DNA of 64,000 bases from Deltaproteobacteria bacterium RIFCSPHIGHO2_01_FULL_43_49 (lineage in GTDB: Bacteria > UBA10199 > SPLOWO2-01-44-7). Shown here piece after piece: positions 25,602 to 34,318 of the stretch. Location: positions 127,148-191,147 of the forward strand of contig MGRG01000005.1 of assembly GCA_001798075.1 (NCBI GenBank), in the 5' to 3' direction. Below the pieces are notes generated by a model that had not been told where the DNA came from, made no database searches, and was given only the letters and a program-made list of their open reading frames with translations. A program made the translations under genes and the position numbers. Positions within the stretch are counted from its first letter, which is position 1. Every line of letters starts with the position of its first letter.

Positions 25602-26270
25602 CTATCTCAAGGAGCTTAAAAGAGCGCGGGCTGATTCAACCCAGCCTCTTGTTGCTACATAAGAAGGCTGTCTTTCGAGCCAAAGAAATGCCTGCAGAAA
25701 AACATCTCGTGCGTTTCTCGCAATCTCTTCTAATTTTTCTCTCGTATCTGCTTCTAGTTGGTCTCGGTAGCGGTACAACTTTAGAATAGCTCTATAAAGT
25801 GTGAAGGCCGATTCTTCAACTTGTCGCCAAACAGCTTGGCCATTGGGTTGACGAACCATTTCAAATTCTAAAACGGTAGCGGCCATCCTACCATCATCTA
25901 GTAATGGTTTGATTATTGTATTTTGAAGTGCTAACGCATCATAAGCTTCTGCTAGAGCTTTCCTTCCTTGCTCAAAACGACCTGCTAGGGGAGCTAACAG
26001 TTCATTAATTTTCCTTGAATCTCTTTGTGCACCAATAACCAGTGCTCTAAATTCCCTTGCCAAATTTTGTAGGGGTTCACCGCCTTGAAGTCCATTCATG
26101 TTATCAAAATACCAAGCAACGCTAGCTGCTCTTGAGACGGGCTCTGCTTGATCTGCTCTGACCAAATCTGCTTCAACTTCTGCTGAAGCTATTCCTGTAG
26201 CGCCTGCAATGGGTCCTTCTAAGGAAACATTAACAATATGGGTTCCACCATAATTTACGCCTGCTCTCAT
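25602..26270 (-). CDS. Unrecognised helical protein between mnmE and mnmG
   Basis: 222 residues. No family recognised. The N-terminal 40 residues are Gly and Ala-rich (MRAGVNYGGTHIVNVSLEG), and the rest is strongly helical with alternating charged and hydrophobic residues (LEEIARNARDVFLQAFLWLE), so a helical bundle is likely. There is no signal peptide. A very good ribosome-binding site (AGGAGGAAGAG) precedes the ATG. It splits the usual mnmE-mnmG neighbourhood and is transcribed with them, so it may be a lineage-specific insertion. Confidence 0.6.
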   Translation of the reverse strand: MRAGVNYGGTHIVNVSLEGPIAGATGIASAEVEADLVRADQAEPVSRAASVAWYFDNMNGLQGGEPLQNLAREFRALVIGAQRDSRKINELLAPLAGRFEQGRKALAEAYDALALQNTIIKPLLDDGRMAATVLEFEMVRQPNGQAVWRQVEESAFTLYRAILKLYRYRDQLEADTREKLEEIARNARDVFLQAFLWLERQPSYVATRGWVESARALLSSLR

Positions 26271-26375
26271 CTCTTCCTCCTAAAATTTTGCATGTAAAAC
26301 GCCGCGCCTTTCACCATACATCCAAAAAATATGCAAGAAAAATCATTCGACGCGTTGCGACAGGAAAAACAATTT

Positions 26376-27758
26376 CTATTTTCCGATGCAAAATTCGGAA
26401 AATATCGTATCCAAAAGATCTTCGCTGACATTGGAGCCTGTAATGGTCCCTAAATGCTCATGGCCCTTTTTAAGATGGATGGCGATGAGCTCAACAGAGG
26501 CCTTTCCAGCGAGTGCAGTGCCTGCTTTTGCGAGTTCTTTGGTTGCGCCCTCTAACGCCTCTTTATGACGTAGTTTCGTAATACAAAGGCCGGTATTTTC
26601 TTTGGGGTTTTTCTTTTTAATCCAAGCCACCATTTTTTCTTGCAATTCTTTTATCCCTTCTCCTTTGAGTGCTGAAAGAAACAAGAGTTGTTCTTTATCT
26701 TTTTTCAAAAAGAATTGGGCGGGGTTGAAGGCCAAACCTAAATCGATTTTATTAATGCAAATAAGTGTTTTGGTTAAATCGATACTGGCTAGAAAATCGA
26801 TATCAAAACTGTTGATTGGTGAAGAACCATCCAAAACCCACAAGACAAGATCAGAAGATTGAAGCAGCTCTTCGCTTTTTTCAACTCCAAGGGCTTCTAC
26901 TGCCTCTTTTGTTTTTCTTAACCCCGCGGTATCTGAAAGATGAAAAGCAAATCCTCCAAACGAAACAAGGGCCTCCACTACATCTCTGGTTGTGCCAGGG
27001 GTCTCGTGAACAATAGCCCTATTGTGACCTGCCAGCGCATTGAGTAAACTGGATTTCCCGACATTGGGTCTTCCAACCAAAACGGTTCGAACCCCTTCGC
27101 GATGTAGCCTTCCTTCTGAATAGGTGGCTAAAAGTTCTTGAAGGGCAACTTGAATTGGAGAAAGTCGATTAACGATTCCTTCTTTTTGCAAAATCTCGAT
27201 ATCTTCTTCGGGAAAATCGATCGAGGCTTCAACAAAAGCCCTTAGTCGAACAAGCTCAGATTGGAATTCTAAAATTCTTTGAGAAAGTCTTCCAGTTAAA
27301 TGTTCTTTGGCCTGCTTCAACCCCGTTTCACTGGAGGCAGAAATCAAATCGGCAACCGCTTCGGCTTGAGCCAGGTCAAGTTTTCTATTCAGATAAGCCC
27401 TTTTTGTAAATTCACCGGGGCCGGCAAGCTTTGCGCCTGCTTGAATGCAACTCTCCAAAACTTTTTCCAAAAGAAGAGGGCTTCCGTGGCCATGAATTTC
27501 AACCACATCCTCGCCGGTATAGGAGTGAGGCGCCTTCATCCAAACCGCTAGGCCTTGGTCTATGAATTCTCCTGTGGATAAATTTTCTATTTTTCCATAA
27601 TAAAATCGATGGGATATGTAGTTTTCCACAGGTATCTTTGGACTTTTCCACACCCTTTTCAACACCCTCTTGGCCTCGGGCCCCGAAATCCGCACCACCC
27701 CAATCCCCCCCACACCTGGCGGCGTGGCAATCGCCGCAATCGTCGATTCTTTGGACAT
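26376..27758 (-). CDS. mnmE: tRNA modification GTPase MnmE
   Basis: 460 residues; the GTPase partner of MnmG in U34 modification. The N-terminal folate-binding domain (IAAIATPPGVGGIGVVRISG, HGHGSPLLLEK), a central helical domain and an inserted G domain are visible; G1 is GRPNVGKSSLLNAL, G2/G3 lie in GTTRDVVEA and DTAGLRKT, and G4 is NKIDL. The C-terminal FCIGK, with its conserved catalytic-context Cys, is intact. The gene is at the usual place downstream of yidC, but a divergent lipoprotein gene lies between. Confidence 0.97.
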   Translation of the reverse strand: MSKESTIAAIATPPGVGGIGVVRISGPEAKRVLKRVWKSPKIPVENYISHRFYYGKIENLSTGEFIDQGLAVWMKAPHSYTGEDVVEIHGHGSPLLLEKVLESCIQAGAKLAGPGEFTKRAYLNRKLDLAQAEAVADLISASSETGLKQAKEHLTGRLSQRILEFQSELVRLRAFVEASIDFPEEDIEILQKEGIVNRLSPIQVALQELLATYSEGRLHREGVRTVLVGRPNVGKSSLLNALAGHNRAIVHETPGTTRDVVEALVSFGGFAFHLSDTAGLRKTKEAVEALGVEKSEELLQSSDLVLWVLDGSSPINSFDIDFLASIDLTKTLICINKIDLGLAFNPAQFFLKKDKEQLLFLSALKGEGIKELQEKMVAWIKKKNPKENTGLCITKLRHKEALEGATKELAKAGTALAGKASVELIAIHLKKGHEHLGTITGSNVSEDLLDTIFSEFCIGK

Positions 27759-27925
27759 TTGCCCATCGCTTAGAAGGACTGCAAAGGATTGTCAATACTT
27801 ACCGACGAGCGGCTGCATTAGGTGTGCGATACTTAACATAGCCGCGCTGCGTTAGTTTTGTGGCACAGTGCGTATTGTTAAATCCACCGACCAGGTTTAC
27901 ATTCCCTCCCGCAAATTCAATTTGA

Positions 27926-28954
27926 ATGAACTTTACCATTCTACATAGCAAGTGGCCTTCCGCCGTAGCCCTCCTCCCCGCAATCCTTTTTATTGGCTGT
28001 ACTCAAGGGCCAGGTGGTGCGCCAGCATTTTTGGGAAATTCCTCAGGGATTCCTGGAGGTGGTTCTACAAATGCTAGTAACAATTCCACCCTTCCTGGTT
28101 TTCCATCACAACCCTCCGTTCAAAAACTAATTTATCATGTGGGCCCGACAGATCTTTTGGCCGGACAGGCAGTCGATGCCATGTTGGAAAAACCGAAAAC
28201 GCTCACCTTTCAAGTTAATGAGCCGGTTTGGGTAATAGGATTTGAACCCAAAATTATCGATTCCGATGGAAATGCGCTTCCTGGAAAGCTGCTTCATAAA
28301 GCCATTGTTTTTAACAAGCACGAGCCCAATCCGATGTGTGCCTCTGGAAATGGTGGCAACCCCTTCGCAGTCGCAACATCAACACTCACTAAAGTAGAGC
28401 TTCCAGAGGGTTTTGGATATCCCCTCGTTCCAGAAGATCCCTTGGAAGCCAAAGTGGTTTTTCAAAACCCGACATCACAAGATTATTTAGGGGTTTCTTT
28501 TTCCTTCGAATTAACCACGATCCCCATGGAAAAGGCTAAAGGTTATGGCGATCTTAAAGCGATCCTGTTGGACACCGATCCTTGTGATCACAAACCTCTT
28601 TCTATCGAACCGGGCGCTTTTGTTGAAAAGAGCAATACCTTCTCCGTGCTAGAAGGGGGGCATCTCATGGTTGCCAACGGCCTCTTGTCTGATTACGGAG
28701 TGGCGGTCTCTCTGACCCATCAAGAAGGAAACAAGCCCTCATTAATTCCATTCTGGCGGGCTGAGGCTAAATTAGACGAATCCCACCAAATTATTGAACT
28801 GACCCCCAATCCTTTTATTGACCCTTCCGGAAAGAAAATTAAACAAGGAGATAAGCTAACTTTAGGTGTCTCTTTCGACAATTTCTCAGACGACTGGCAC
28901 AATGCCGCAACCGGCGCAGCCATGGTTTACGTCGCTCCCGAAGAATCTCTATAA
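27926..28954 (+). CDS. Lipoprotein, possibly monooxygenase-like beta fold
   Basis: 342 residues with a lipoprotein signal: a hydrophobic segment followed by LFIGC with the lipidated Cys at 25, then a Gly, Ser and Asn-rich linker of about 35 residues. The mature part is strand-rich. LLHKAIVFNKHEPNPMC and later EGGHLMVANGLLSDYG loosely resemble the His motifs of copper type II monooxygenases, but the metal ligands cannot be confirmed, so this is a weak suggestion. It sits opposite in direction between mnmE and yidC, where jag would be expected. Confidence 0.6.
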   Translation: MNFTILHSKWPSAVALLPAILFIGCTQGPGGAPAFLGNSSGIPGGGSTNASNNSTLPGFPSQPSVQKLIYHVGPTDLLAGQAVDAMLEKPKTLTFQVNEPVWVIGFEPKIIDSDGNALPGKLLHKAIVFNKHEPNPMCASGNGGNPFAVATSTLTKVELPEGFGYPLVPEDPLEAKVVFQNPTSQDYLGVSFSFELTTIPMEKAKGYGDLKAILLDTDPCDHKPLSIEPGAFVEKSNTFSVLEGGHLMVANGLLSDYGVAVSLTHQEGNKPSLIPFWRAEAKLDESHQIIELTPNPFIDPSGKKIKQGDKLTLGVSFDNFSDDWHNAATGAAMVYVAPEESL

Positions 28955-28960
28955 TAAAAA

Positions 28961-29055
28961 TGTAAAAAATAAAGGGCCCTGTCCCTCCGTGTTTTTGTGG
29001 GGGCCCCTAACAAAACCCCACAACAAACACTCCGGGCCACCCTTTATTTTTTACA
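28961..29055. repeat. Hairpin repeat A with 13-bp complementary flanks
   Basis: Core 28974-29042 begins GGGCCCTGTCCCTCCGTG and ends ACTCCGGGCCACCC, near-identical to the copies at 18095 and 60200. TGTAAAAAATAAA (28961-28973) and TTTATTTTTTACA (29043-29055) directly abut the core and are perfect complements. It lies between two convergent genes, so it may act as a bidirectional terminator. Confidence 0.85.
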
Positions 29056-29060
29056 ACCTT

Positions 29061-30692
29061 TTAAGCGTTATTCCTTGCGGGTAAGCGACCTCTTAACAAA
29101 TCTCTAAACCGAATATCGTTTTTATACATCCATTGTTGTAGGATCGTCATACCGGTGTTGACTAGAATGTAGACAACCAACCCCATTGGCAAAAAGATCA
29201 TAAAACCTGAAAACATAATGGGCATGATCATCATTATCTTTTGCTGGGCTGGGTCGGCTGAAGCACTGGGAGTCATTTTAGTTTGGATGAACATCGTGAT
29301 GCCAAGAAGAATTGGGGTAATTAAATAGGGGTCGGGAGCTGAAAGATCTTTATAAAACCAAAAGAAGGGGGCGTGATAGAGCTCAACAGAGTTCCACAAG
29401 ACATTGTAAAGGGCAATGTAGATGGGAATTTGTAGCAACATCGGCAAACAACCCCCCATCGGATTGATTTTATGCGCTTTAAACAACTGCATCGTCTCCG
29501 TATTCATTCGTTCTTTATCTTTGCCATATTTCTCACGGATTTCTTTTAATCTGGGTTGGAGGGCTTGCATCCCTTTCATCGATTGGAGTGATTTTTTGTT
29601 AATGGGGTTTAATAACAATTTAATCAAAACAGTAAGGATGATGATAGCAAGACCGTAGTTATGAACCACTTTATAGAAAAGCTGGAGTAGGTAGAGGATT
29701 GGAACAGCTACCCATGTCGTCCAACCATAACCGATGGCCCTATCTAGATTGGAACCAATGACTTTGAGCCTTTCTAGCTCCTTGGGGCCTCCGTAGAGAT
29801 CAAATTTTTGAATCCAACGCTCTCCTGGCAACACTTGAGCCTGCGACAAAACTAGCCTTGCTAAAGATCCTTTTATCTCAAGACTTGATGCTTCTTTTCC
29901 CGTCGGAACAATACCACCCAAAAAGTATCGACTCTCAAAGCCTACCCAATTTGTCTTCCCACTCAATGTTTGTTCGGAAAGATTATCCGACTGTAGAATT
30001 TCTAGAGAACCATCTTTAAAATAAATGGGATGCCATTTATCAGGGGGTGTTTTGAAGAATAAAACCCCTCTTTGTGGGCTTTCCTCCGATGAGGTTTTGC
30101 TCCAATCCATTGTCGGGGTAAAGGCAATCGTATTTTTCCCTTTATTTTCAACCTCCACCTCCATAAAAATTCTGTAAGAATTGGGGTCAAGTCGCAGCCG
30201 TTTTGAAATAACTAATTCTTTGGAATTCCAACGTAAATCGACAAAAGTTTTATTATTTTTTGTTGCTTGAAAGGGAATGGGAAATGGAACTTTTAAATCG
30301 TCCCCTCTAAGCCCTAACTCCAAAATGGCACTATCTGGGTCGGCAAGGGTGACTGGTTTAGCTTCTCCACCATTTCTTAAATATTTTTTTAACTCCCAAT
30401 TTTTAACAATCCCCCCCATGGTATCCAACACAACAGTTACCAATTCATTTTCTAAAACAACCTCTTGGCCCCCTTTTCGTTCTACCACTGAGGGCGTAGA
30501 AATATTCGAAGGAAAGAGGACTTCTGGTTTCGGCTCGTTTTTAGCGAGAACTGTCTCTTGCTGAGTTGTCTTTTGATCCAAAGGTTGGGAGACGGGGCTT
30601 GGTTTTGGGGGCGGGGCAATAAAAGTATACCAAACAGCCAAAACCCCAACGCTTAAAACAACAGCTAATAGTCCTCTATATTCGCTCTTCAT
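29061..30692 (-). CDS. yidC: Membrane protein insertase YidC
   Basis: 543 residues. An N-terminal signal-anchor helix (about 8-27) is followed by a large periplasmic domain (about 60-310, Gram-negative type) and the conserved insertase core with five helices: LYKVVHNYGLAIIILTVLIK-like first core helix, then MKGMQALQPRLKEIREKYG on the cytoplasmic side, and GCLPMLLQIPIYIALYNVL. It inserts and folds inner-membrane proteins, with or without SecYEG. It overlaps yidD by 4 bp and belongs to the rpmH-rnpA-yidD-yidC operon. Confidence 0.97.
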   Translation of the reverse strand: MKSEYRGLLAVVLSVGVLAVWYTFIAPPPKPSPVSQPLDQKTTQQETVLAKNEPKPEVLFPSNISTPSVVERKGGQEVVLENELVTVVLDTMGGIVKNWELKKYLRNGGEAKPVTLADPDSAILELGLRGDDLKVPFPIPFQATKNNKTFVDLRWNSKELVISKRLRLDPNSYRIFMEVEVENKGKNTIAFTPTMDWSKTSSEESPQRGVLFFKTPPDKWHPIYFKDGSLEILQSDNLSEQTLSGKTNWVGFESRYFLGGIVPTGKEASSLEIKGSLARLVLSQAQVLPGERWIQKFDLYGGPKELERLKVIGSNLDRAIGYGWTTWVAVPILYLLQLFYKVVHNYGLAIIILTVLIKLLLNPINKKSLQSMKGMQALQPRLKEIREKYGKDKERMNTETMQLFKAHKINPMGGCLPMLLQIPIYIALYNVLWNSVELYHAPFFWFYKDLSAPDPYLITPILLGITMFIQTKMTPSASADPAQQKIMMIMPIMFSGFMIFLPMGLVVYILVNTGMTILQQWMYKNDIRFRDLLRGRLPARNNA

Positions 30693-30895
30693 ACCGGGTC
30701 AAATCCTCCTTGATGAAACGGATGACATTTCAGCACTCTTTTAAAGCTGATCCAAACAGCCCTCCACCAAACCTCTTTTGCTAAGGCAGCCTTGGCATAT
30801 TCAGAGCAGGAAGGATAAAAACGGCAACAACCCCCAAACCAAGGGGAAAGAAGCAATTGATACCCTCTAATAAATAACAAAAATGTCTTTCTCAA
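30689..30895 (-). CDS. yidD: Membrane protein insertion factor YidD
   Basis: 68 residues. The family core LLFIRGYQLLLSPWFGGCCR followed by FYPSCSEYAKAAL, with its three conserved Cys, and the end RVLKCHPFHQGGFDPV are all present. YidD is a small membrane-associated protein that assists YidC-dependent insertion. The gene overlaps both neighbours by 4 bp (rnpA before, yidC after), so translation is probably coupled. Confidence 0.96.
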   Translation of the reverse strand: MRKTFLLFIRGYQLLLSPWFGGCCRFYPSCSEYAKAALAKEVWWRAVWISFKRVLKCHPFHQGGFDPV

Positions 30896-31218
30896 TGGAT
30901 CCTCTCCAACAGATCTCGGAGTGCCTTTCTAACAAGACTCTTCTCCAACAATCCTAATGGGTTACGCGCTATCACCACCACATCCCCTTTTGGAAATGCC
31001 TCCCTATTTAGCCTAAAATATTCTCTTACGACTCTCTTAATTGCGTTTCGTTTGTAAGCCCTTCCCACTTTGCTCGAAACAATGATTCCAATGCGTCTGT
31101 TCTCTTTAGGCATCCAGCGCATCTGAAAATAACGATTCCCAATCGAAGGGGCCCCTGTGCGTAACTGGTTAAATTCGATCGTCTTTCTGATTCGAGCTGC
31201 TTTGGGAAAAGGATGCAT
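30892..31218 (-). CDS. rnpA: Ribonuclease P protein component
   Basis: 108 residues; the basic protein subunit of RNase P that helps the RNA subunit to process 5' ends of tRNA precursors. The RNR motif region reads VGRAYKRNAIKRVVREYFR, with the usual preceding strand IGIIVSSKVG. It follows rpmH after 6 bp and overlaps yidD by 4 bp. Length and motif are normal for the family. Confidence 0.96.
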   Translation of the reverse strand: MHPFPKAARIRKTIEFNQLRTGAPSIGNRYFQMRWMPKENRRIGIIVSSKVGRAYKRNAIKRVVREYFRLNREAFPKGDVVVIARNPLGLLEKSLVRKALRDLLERIH

Positions 31219-31224
31219 GGGGAC

Positions 31225-31365
31225 TTAGACTTCCACAGAAAGTCTGCGACGACCCTTCTGGCGACGCCTTTTCAAAACCTGTCTTCCTCCAGCAGAAGCC
31301 ATTTTTTTCCTGAATCCATGCGTTCGTGATCTGTGTCTCTTTGATGGTTGAAAGGTTCTCTTCAT
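31225..31365 (-). CDS. rpmH: 50S ribosomal protein L34
   Basis: 46 residues, read directly from the minus strand: [20 protein letters not shown], then [20 protein letters not shown] and RLSVEV. This is the complete, highly conserved L34 sequence. It is the first gene of the rnpA-yidD-yidC operon, divergent from dnaA. A good promoter (TTGACA-17-TTTAAA) lies about 95 bases upstream. The gap to rnpA is 6 bp. Confidence 0.98.
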   Translation of the reverse strand: MKRTFQPSKRHRSRTHGFRKKMASAGGRQVLKRRRQKGRRRLSVEV

Positions 31366-31460
31366 CTGATTTCCAAACGAGTTGTCCTCCTAAAGCTCAA
31401 GTAAAACCTAAATCAGCAGGGCATTTCCTAAAAGGTTCCAAAGACTTCAAAAGAGTTTGG

Positions 31461-31489
31461 TTTAAAATCTTTTTGCCGTTTTTTGTCAA
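31461..31489 (-). promoter_or_regulatory. Putative rpmH operon promoter
   Basis: On the minus strand TTGACA (31489-31484) is followed after 17 bases by TTTAAA (31466-31461), upstream of rpmH. Sigma-70-like; assigned from consensus only. Confidence 0.55.
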
Positions 31490-31612
31490 GGCGTTTTTTT
31501 CCCCTTGTGTCACAACGAGTTAACACAATTATAAAATTTTTTCTTGTGCTCCTCTTGTTACTTGTTAAAGCAACAAGGTCATCATTTTTGTTTTTCAAGA
31601 GAATTTAAAATT

Positions 31613-32989
31613 ATGGAATTATCCCCCGCTGTGGGTAAGGCTGTGAATATTTCTTCTGTGGTTTCCCTGTGGGACTCCTTAAGAGAGCAGCTAAAGACCA
31701 AAGTAACCCCGTTAAACTATAATAACTGGTTTAGGCCTGTTTCTGAGGCCAGGTTAGACGGGGAACAGTTTGTCATTAACGTCCCAAATAAATTCATTGC
31801 CGATTGGATTTCAGACAATTATTTGGATCTTCTCGAAAAAGAGGCCTCTCAGTTAGTAAGTCGGTCTGTAAGGATCCGTTTTGAAATTTCTCAAGTCGGT
31901 TCAGTGGCCCCTTCTGTTTCAGAAATAAGACCTTCTATTCAAGCAGGTGTTAAACAACAAGTTTCTTCTCCTCTTAACTTAAAATATTCTTTCGATAGTT
32001 TTGTGGTCGGTTCTGGAAACCAGCTGGCCCACGCCGCCGCCAAAGCGGTTGCAGAGCTCCCTGGGGGTCATTATAACCCTTTATTTCTTTATGGGGGGGT
32101 TGGGCTTGGCAAAACACACCTTTTAAATGCCGTTGGGCTTGAAGTTTCAAAAAGACACCCTGAAATGAAAATAATCTACCTCAGCGCTGAAAAATTCATG
32201 AATGAATTCATCGATTCGGTTCGAAATAACAAAATGGAGGGGTTTCGCAAAAAATACCGCACAACTTGCGATATGCTTCTCATTGATGACATTCAGTTTT
32301 TAGGTGGAAAAGAGAGCACACAGGAAGAATTTTTCCACACTTTTAACGAATTATATCATTCCCAGCGTCAAATTGTTGTCACGAGCGATAAAATTCCAAA
32401 GGAAATTCCGGGAATTGAGGATCGTCTTCGAACACGTTTTGAATGGGGTTTGATTGCAGATATCCAGGCCCCTGATTTGGAGACGAGGATCGCTATTTTG
32501 AAAAAAAAGGCGGAGACCGATGGTATTATTTTAAACAACGAGGTGGCAATGTATTTAGCCTCCCAAATCAAATCAAATGTAAGAGAATTAGAAGGAGTTT
32601 TAATTAGACTTCACGCCTTTGCCTCATTGAAAAACTCCCAAATCACACCTGATTTGGCCAAAGAAGTTTTGAAAAATATCCTCCCTTCAAAAAATGGGGC
32701 CTCAGGGAGTGTAGAATCGATTCAGCAGGCCGTTGCTGAATATTATCAGGTCAAGGTGTCGGATTTAAAATCGCCTAGGCGAATGAAGGGCTTTTCCCAC
32801 CCAAGACAGATAGCCATGTATCTTTGCAAAAAACATCTAAAGGTCTCTTTCCCCGAGCTTGGCCACAAGTTTGGGGGTAAAGACCACACAACTGTGATTC
32901 ATGCCTGCAGAAAAATAGAGGGGCTCCTAGAGCAAGATTCCAACCTTCAAAACGACATCGCCATTCTTGAAAGAGCGATTCTTCATTAA
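31613..32989 (+). CDS. dnaA: Chromosomal replication initiator DnaA
   Basis: 458 residues. Domain I (LWDSLREQLKTKVTPLNYNN) is followed by a short linker, the AAA+ domain with Walker A LYGGVGLGKTHLLNAVG and Walker B MLLIDDIQFLGG, and domain IV with the DnaA-box reading motif GGKDHTTVIHACRKIE. It binds origin DNA, opens it and loads helicase. The ATG at 31613 matches the usual start of domain I; an upstream frame from 31544 adds 23 unrelated residues. It is divergent from rpmH. Confidence 0.97.
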   Translation: MELSPAVGKAVNISSVVSLWDSLREQLKTKVTPLNYNNWFRPVSEARLDGEQFVINVPNKFIADWISDNYLDLLEKEASQLVSRSVRIRFEISQVGSVAPSVSEIRPSIQAGVKQQVSSPLNLKYSFDSFVVGSGNQLAHAAAKAVAELPGGHYNPLFLYGGVGLGKTHLLNAVGLEVSKRHPEMKIIYLSAEKFMNEFIDSVRNNKMEGFRKKYRTTCDMLLIDDIQFLGGKESTQEEFFHTFNELYHSQRQIVVTSDKIPKEIPGIEDRLRTRFEWGLIADIQAPDLETRIAILKKKAETDGIILNNEVAMYLASQIKSNVRELEGVLIRLHAFASLKNSQITPDLAKEVLKNILPSKNGASGSVESIQQAVAEYYQVKVSDLKSPRRMKGFSHPRQIAMYLCKKHLKVSFPELGHKFGGKDHTTVIHACRKIEGLLEQDSNLQNDIAILERAILH

Positions 32990-33202
32990 AGGTTAAAAAT
33001 TAGTGTGTCCTGGAATGATGTTGATAAACAACCATTATCCTGTTGACAACTTGTCTAGAACTGCCTACGTCTCGGTTGTTCACAAAACTCGAATATGCGT
33101 TGTTCCCAAAGATTACAACGAATTAACTTCACTTTCACGAAACTAACAGGCCCTACTACTTCTACTAACTATTATTATTTAATAATATAAGAGCATACAC
33201 AG
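32990..33202. other. Replication origin (oriC) region
   Basis: The dnaA-dnaN gap. TGTTGATAA at 33019-33027 differs from a DnaA box by one base; weaker matches are TGTTGACAA (33041-33049) and TTGTTCACA (33076-33084). From 33153 to 33180 the strand reads CTA CTA CTT CTA CTA, one base, then CTA TTA TTA TTT, a run of nine DnaA-trio units. The AT-rich TTTAATAATATAA follows immediately. Boxes are degenerate, but position, trios and AT-rich stretch together support oriC. Confidence 0.8.
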
Positions 33203-34315
33203 ATGGAAATAAAAATTGAAAAGGGGGTTCTGACAGAAGCACTCAGTTGGGTACAGGGTGTGGTAGATCGAAAAACAACCATGCCAATATTATCCAATGT
33301 CTTGTTAGAGGCAAAGGGAGGAACCCTAAGTCTAACTGCCACTGATTTGGAAGTAGGTGTTGTAGGAACCGTAAAAACCGAAGTAATCCAGCCTGGAAAG
33401 ACAACGGTTCCAGCCAGAGGGTTATACGAAGTTGTGAAGGAGCTTCCAAACCAGGTTGTTCTCCTTAAAACACAATTAAACAACTGGTTAGAAATTCAAT
33501 GTGGTAAGACACAGATAAAATTAGTGGGGATGGATGCTGCGGAATTTCCAAGCCTTCCTAAAAAGACAGATGGAAATTCATTTGGATTAGAGGTCAAAAC
33601 ACTCCAAGAAATGATCGAAAAGGTCGACTTCGCCGTTTCCACCGACGAAACAAGATATAATTTAAATGGAATTTTTATAGAAACCCTTTCAGAAGATGGA
33701 AAAAGCGTTTTAAAACTTGTGGCGACAGATGGCCACCGCCTTTCCTTAACTCAAAGAAATATCGAAAAGAAGATCCCGTTAAATCGGGGAGTTATTTTTC
33801 CAAGAAAAGGGGTTTCGGAACTAAAACGTCTCATTGAGGGAAAAGAGGGGGAGGTCAGCTTTTGGGTGGGAGAAAAACATGCGGTCATCGATAAAGAAGA
33901 AAAAATGCTTTTGGTGAGACTCATTGATGGCCAGTTTCCCCCCTATACCCACGTTATCCCCCAAAAACCAAAAAGGGTTATGTCTGTTCCTAAAGAGATA
34001 TTAGCACAATCACTGAGACGCATTGCCGTTTTGACAACCGACAGATCAAGAGGGGTTAAATTTTCTTTTTCACCCGGAAATTTGGAAATAAGCGCTAACA
34101 ACCCAGACTTAGGGGAAGCAAAAGAAGAACTCACCATTCAATATAAAGGCCCCACCTTTTCTATAGGGTTTAACGCAGCCTATTTTTTAGAAGCCCTGCA
34201 GGCTCTAGAAGATGAGCAGGTGGTCTTGCAACTCAATGACGAAGTCTCTCCCTGTTTAATCCAATCAGAGTTTGATCGCGGCTTTACGCACGTAATTATG
34301 CCGATGAGACTCTAA
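33203..34315 (+). CDS. dnaN: DNA polymerase III sliding clamp beta
   Basis: 370 residues, three repeats of the clamp fold. MEIKIEKGVLTEALSWVQGV and KTTMPILSNVLLEA at the N-terminus and THVIMPMRL at the C-terminus are the family's characteristic ends. The clamp encircles DNA and tethers polymerase III. It begins at the right edge of oriC, 213 bp after dnaA, and is followed by recF after three bases. Confidence 0.98.
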   Translation: MEIKIEKGVLTEALSWVQGVVDRKTTMPILSNVLLEAKGGTLSLTATDLEVGVVGTVKTEVIQPGKTTVPARGLYEVVKELPNQVVLLKTQLNNWLEIQCGKTQIKLVGMDAAEFPSLPKKTDGNSFGLEVKTLQEMIEKVDFAVSTDETRYNLNGIFIETLSEDGKSVLKLVATDGHRLSLTQRNIEKKIPLNRGVIFPRKGVSELKRLIEGKEGEVSFWVGEKHAVIDKEEKMLLVRLIDGQFPPYTHVIPQKPKRVMSVPKEILAQSLRRIAVLTTDRSRGVKFSFSPGNLEISANNPDLGEAKEELTIQYKGPTFSIGFNAAYFLEALQALEDEQVVLQLNDEVSPCLIQSEFDRGFTHVIMPMRL

Positions 34316-34318
34316 AAA

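Noticed and set aside
31544-31612. Longer N-terminus for DnaA
   Set aside because: The extra 23 residues are Cys-rich and unrelated to domain I; ATG 31613 fits the family.
33031-33043. TTATCC at the dnaA-dnaN gap as a DnaA box
   Set aside because: Only the first six bases match; the last three (TGT) do not, so it is not counted.
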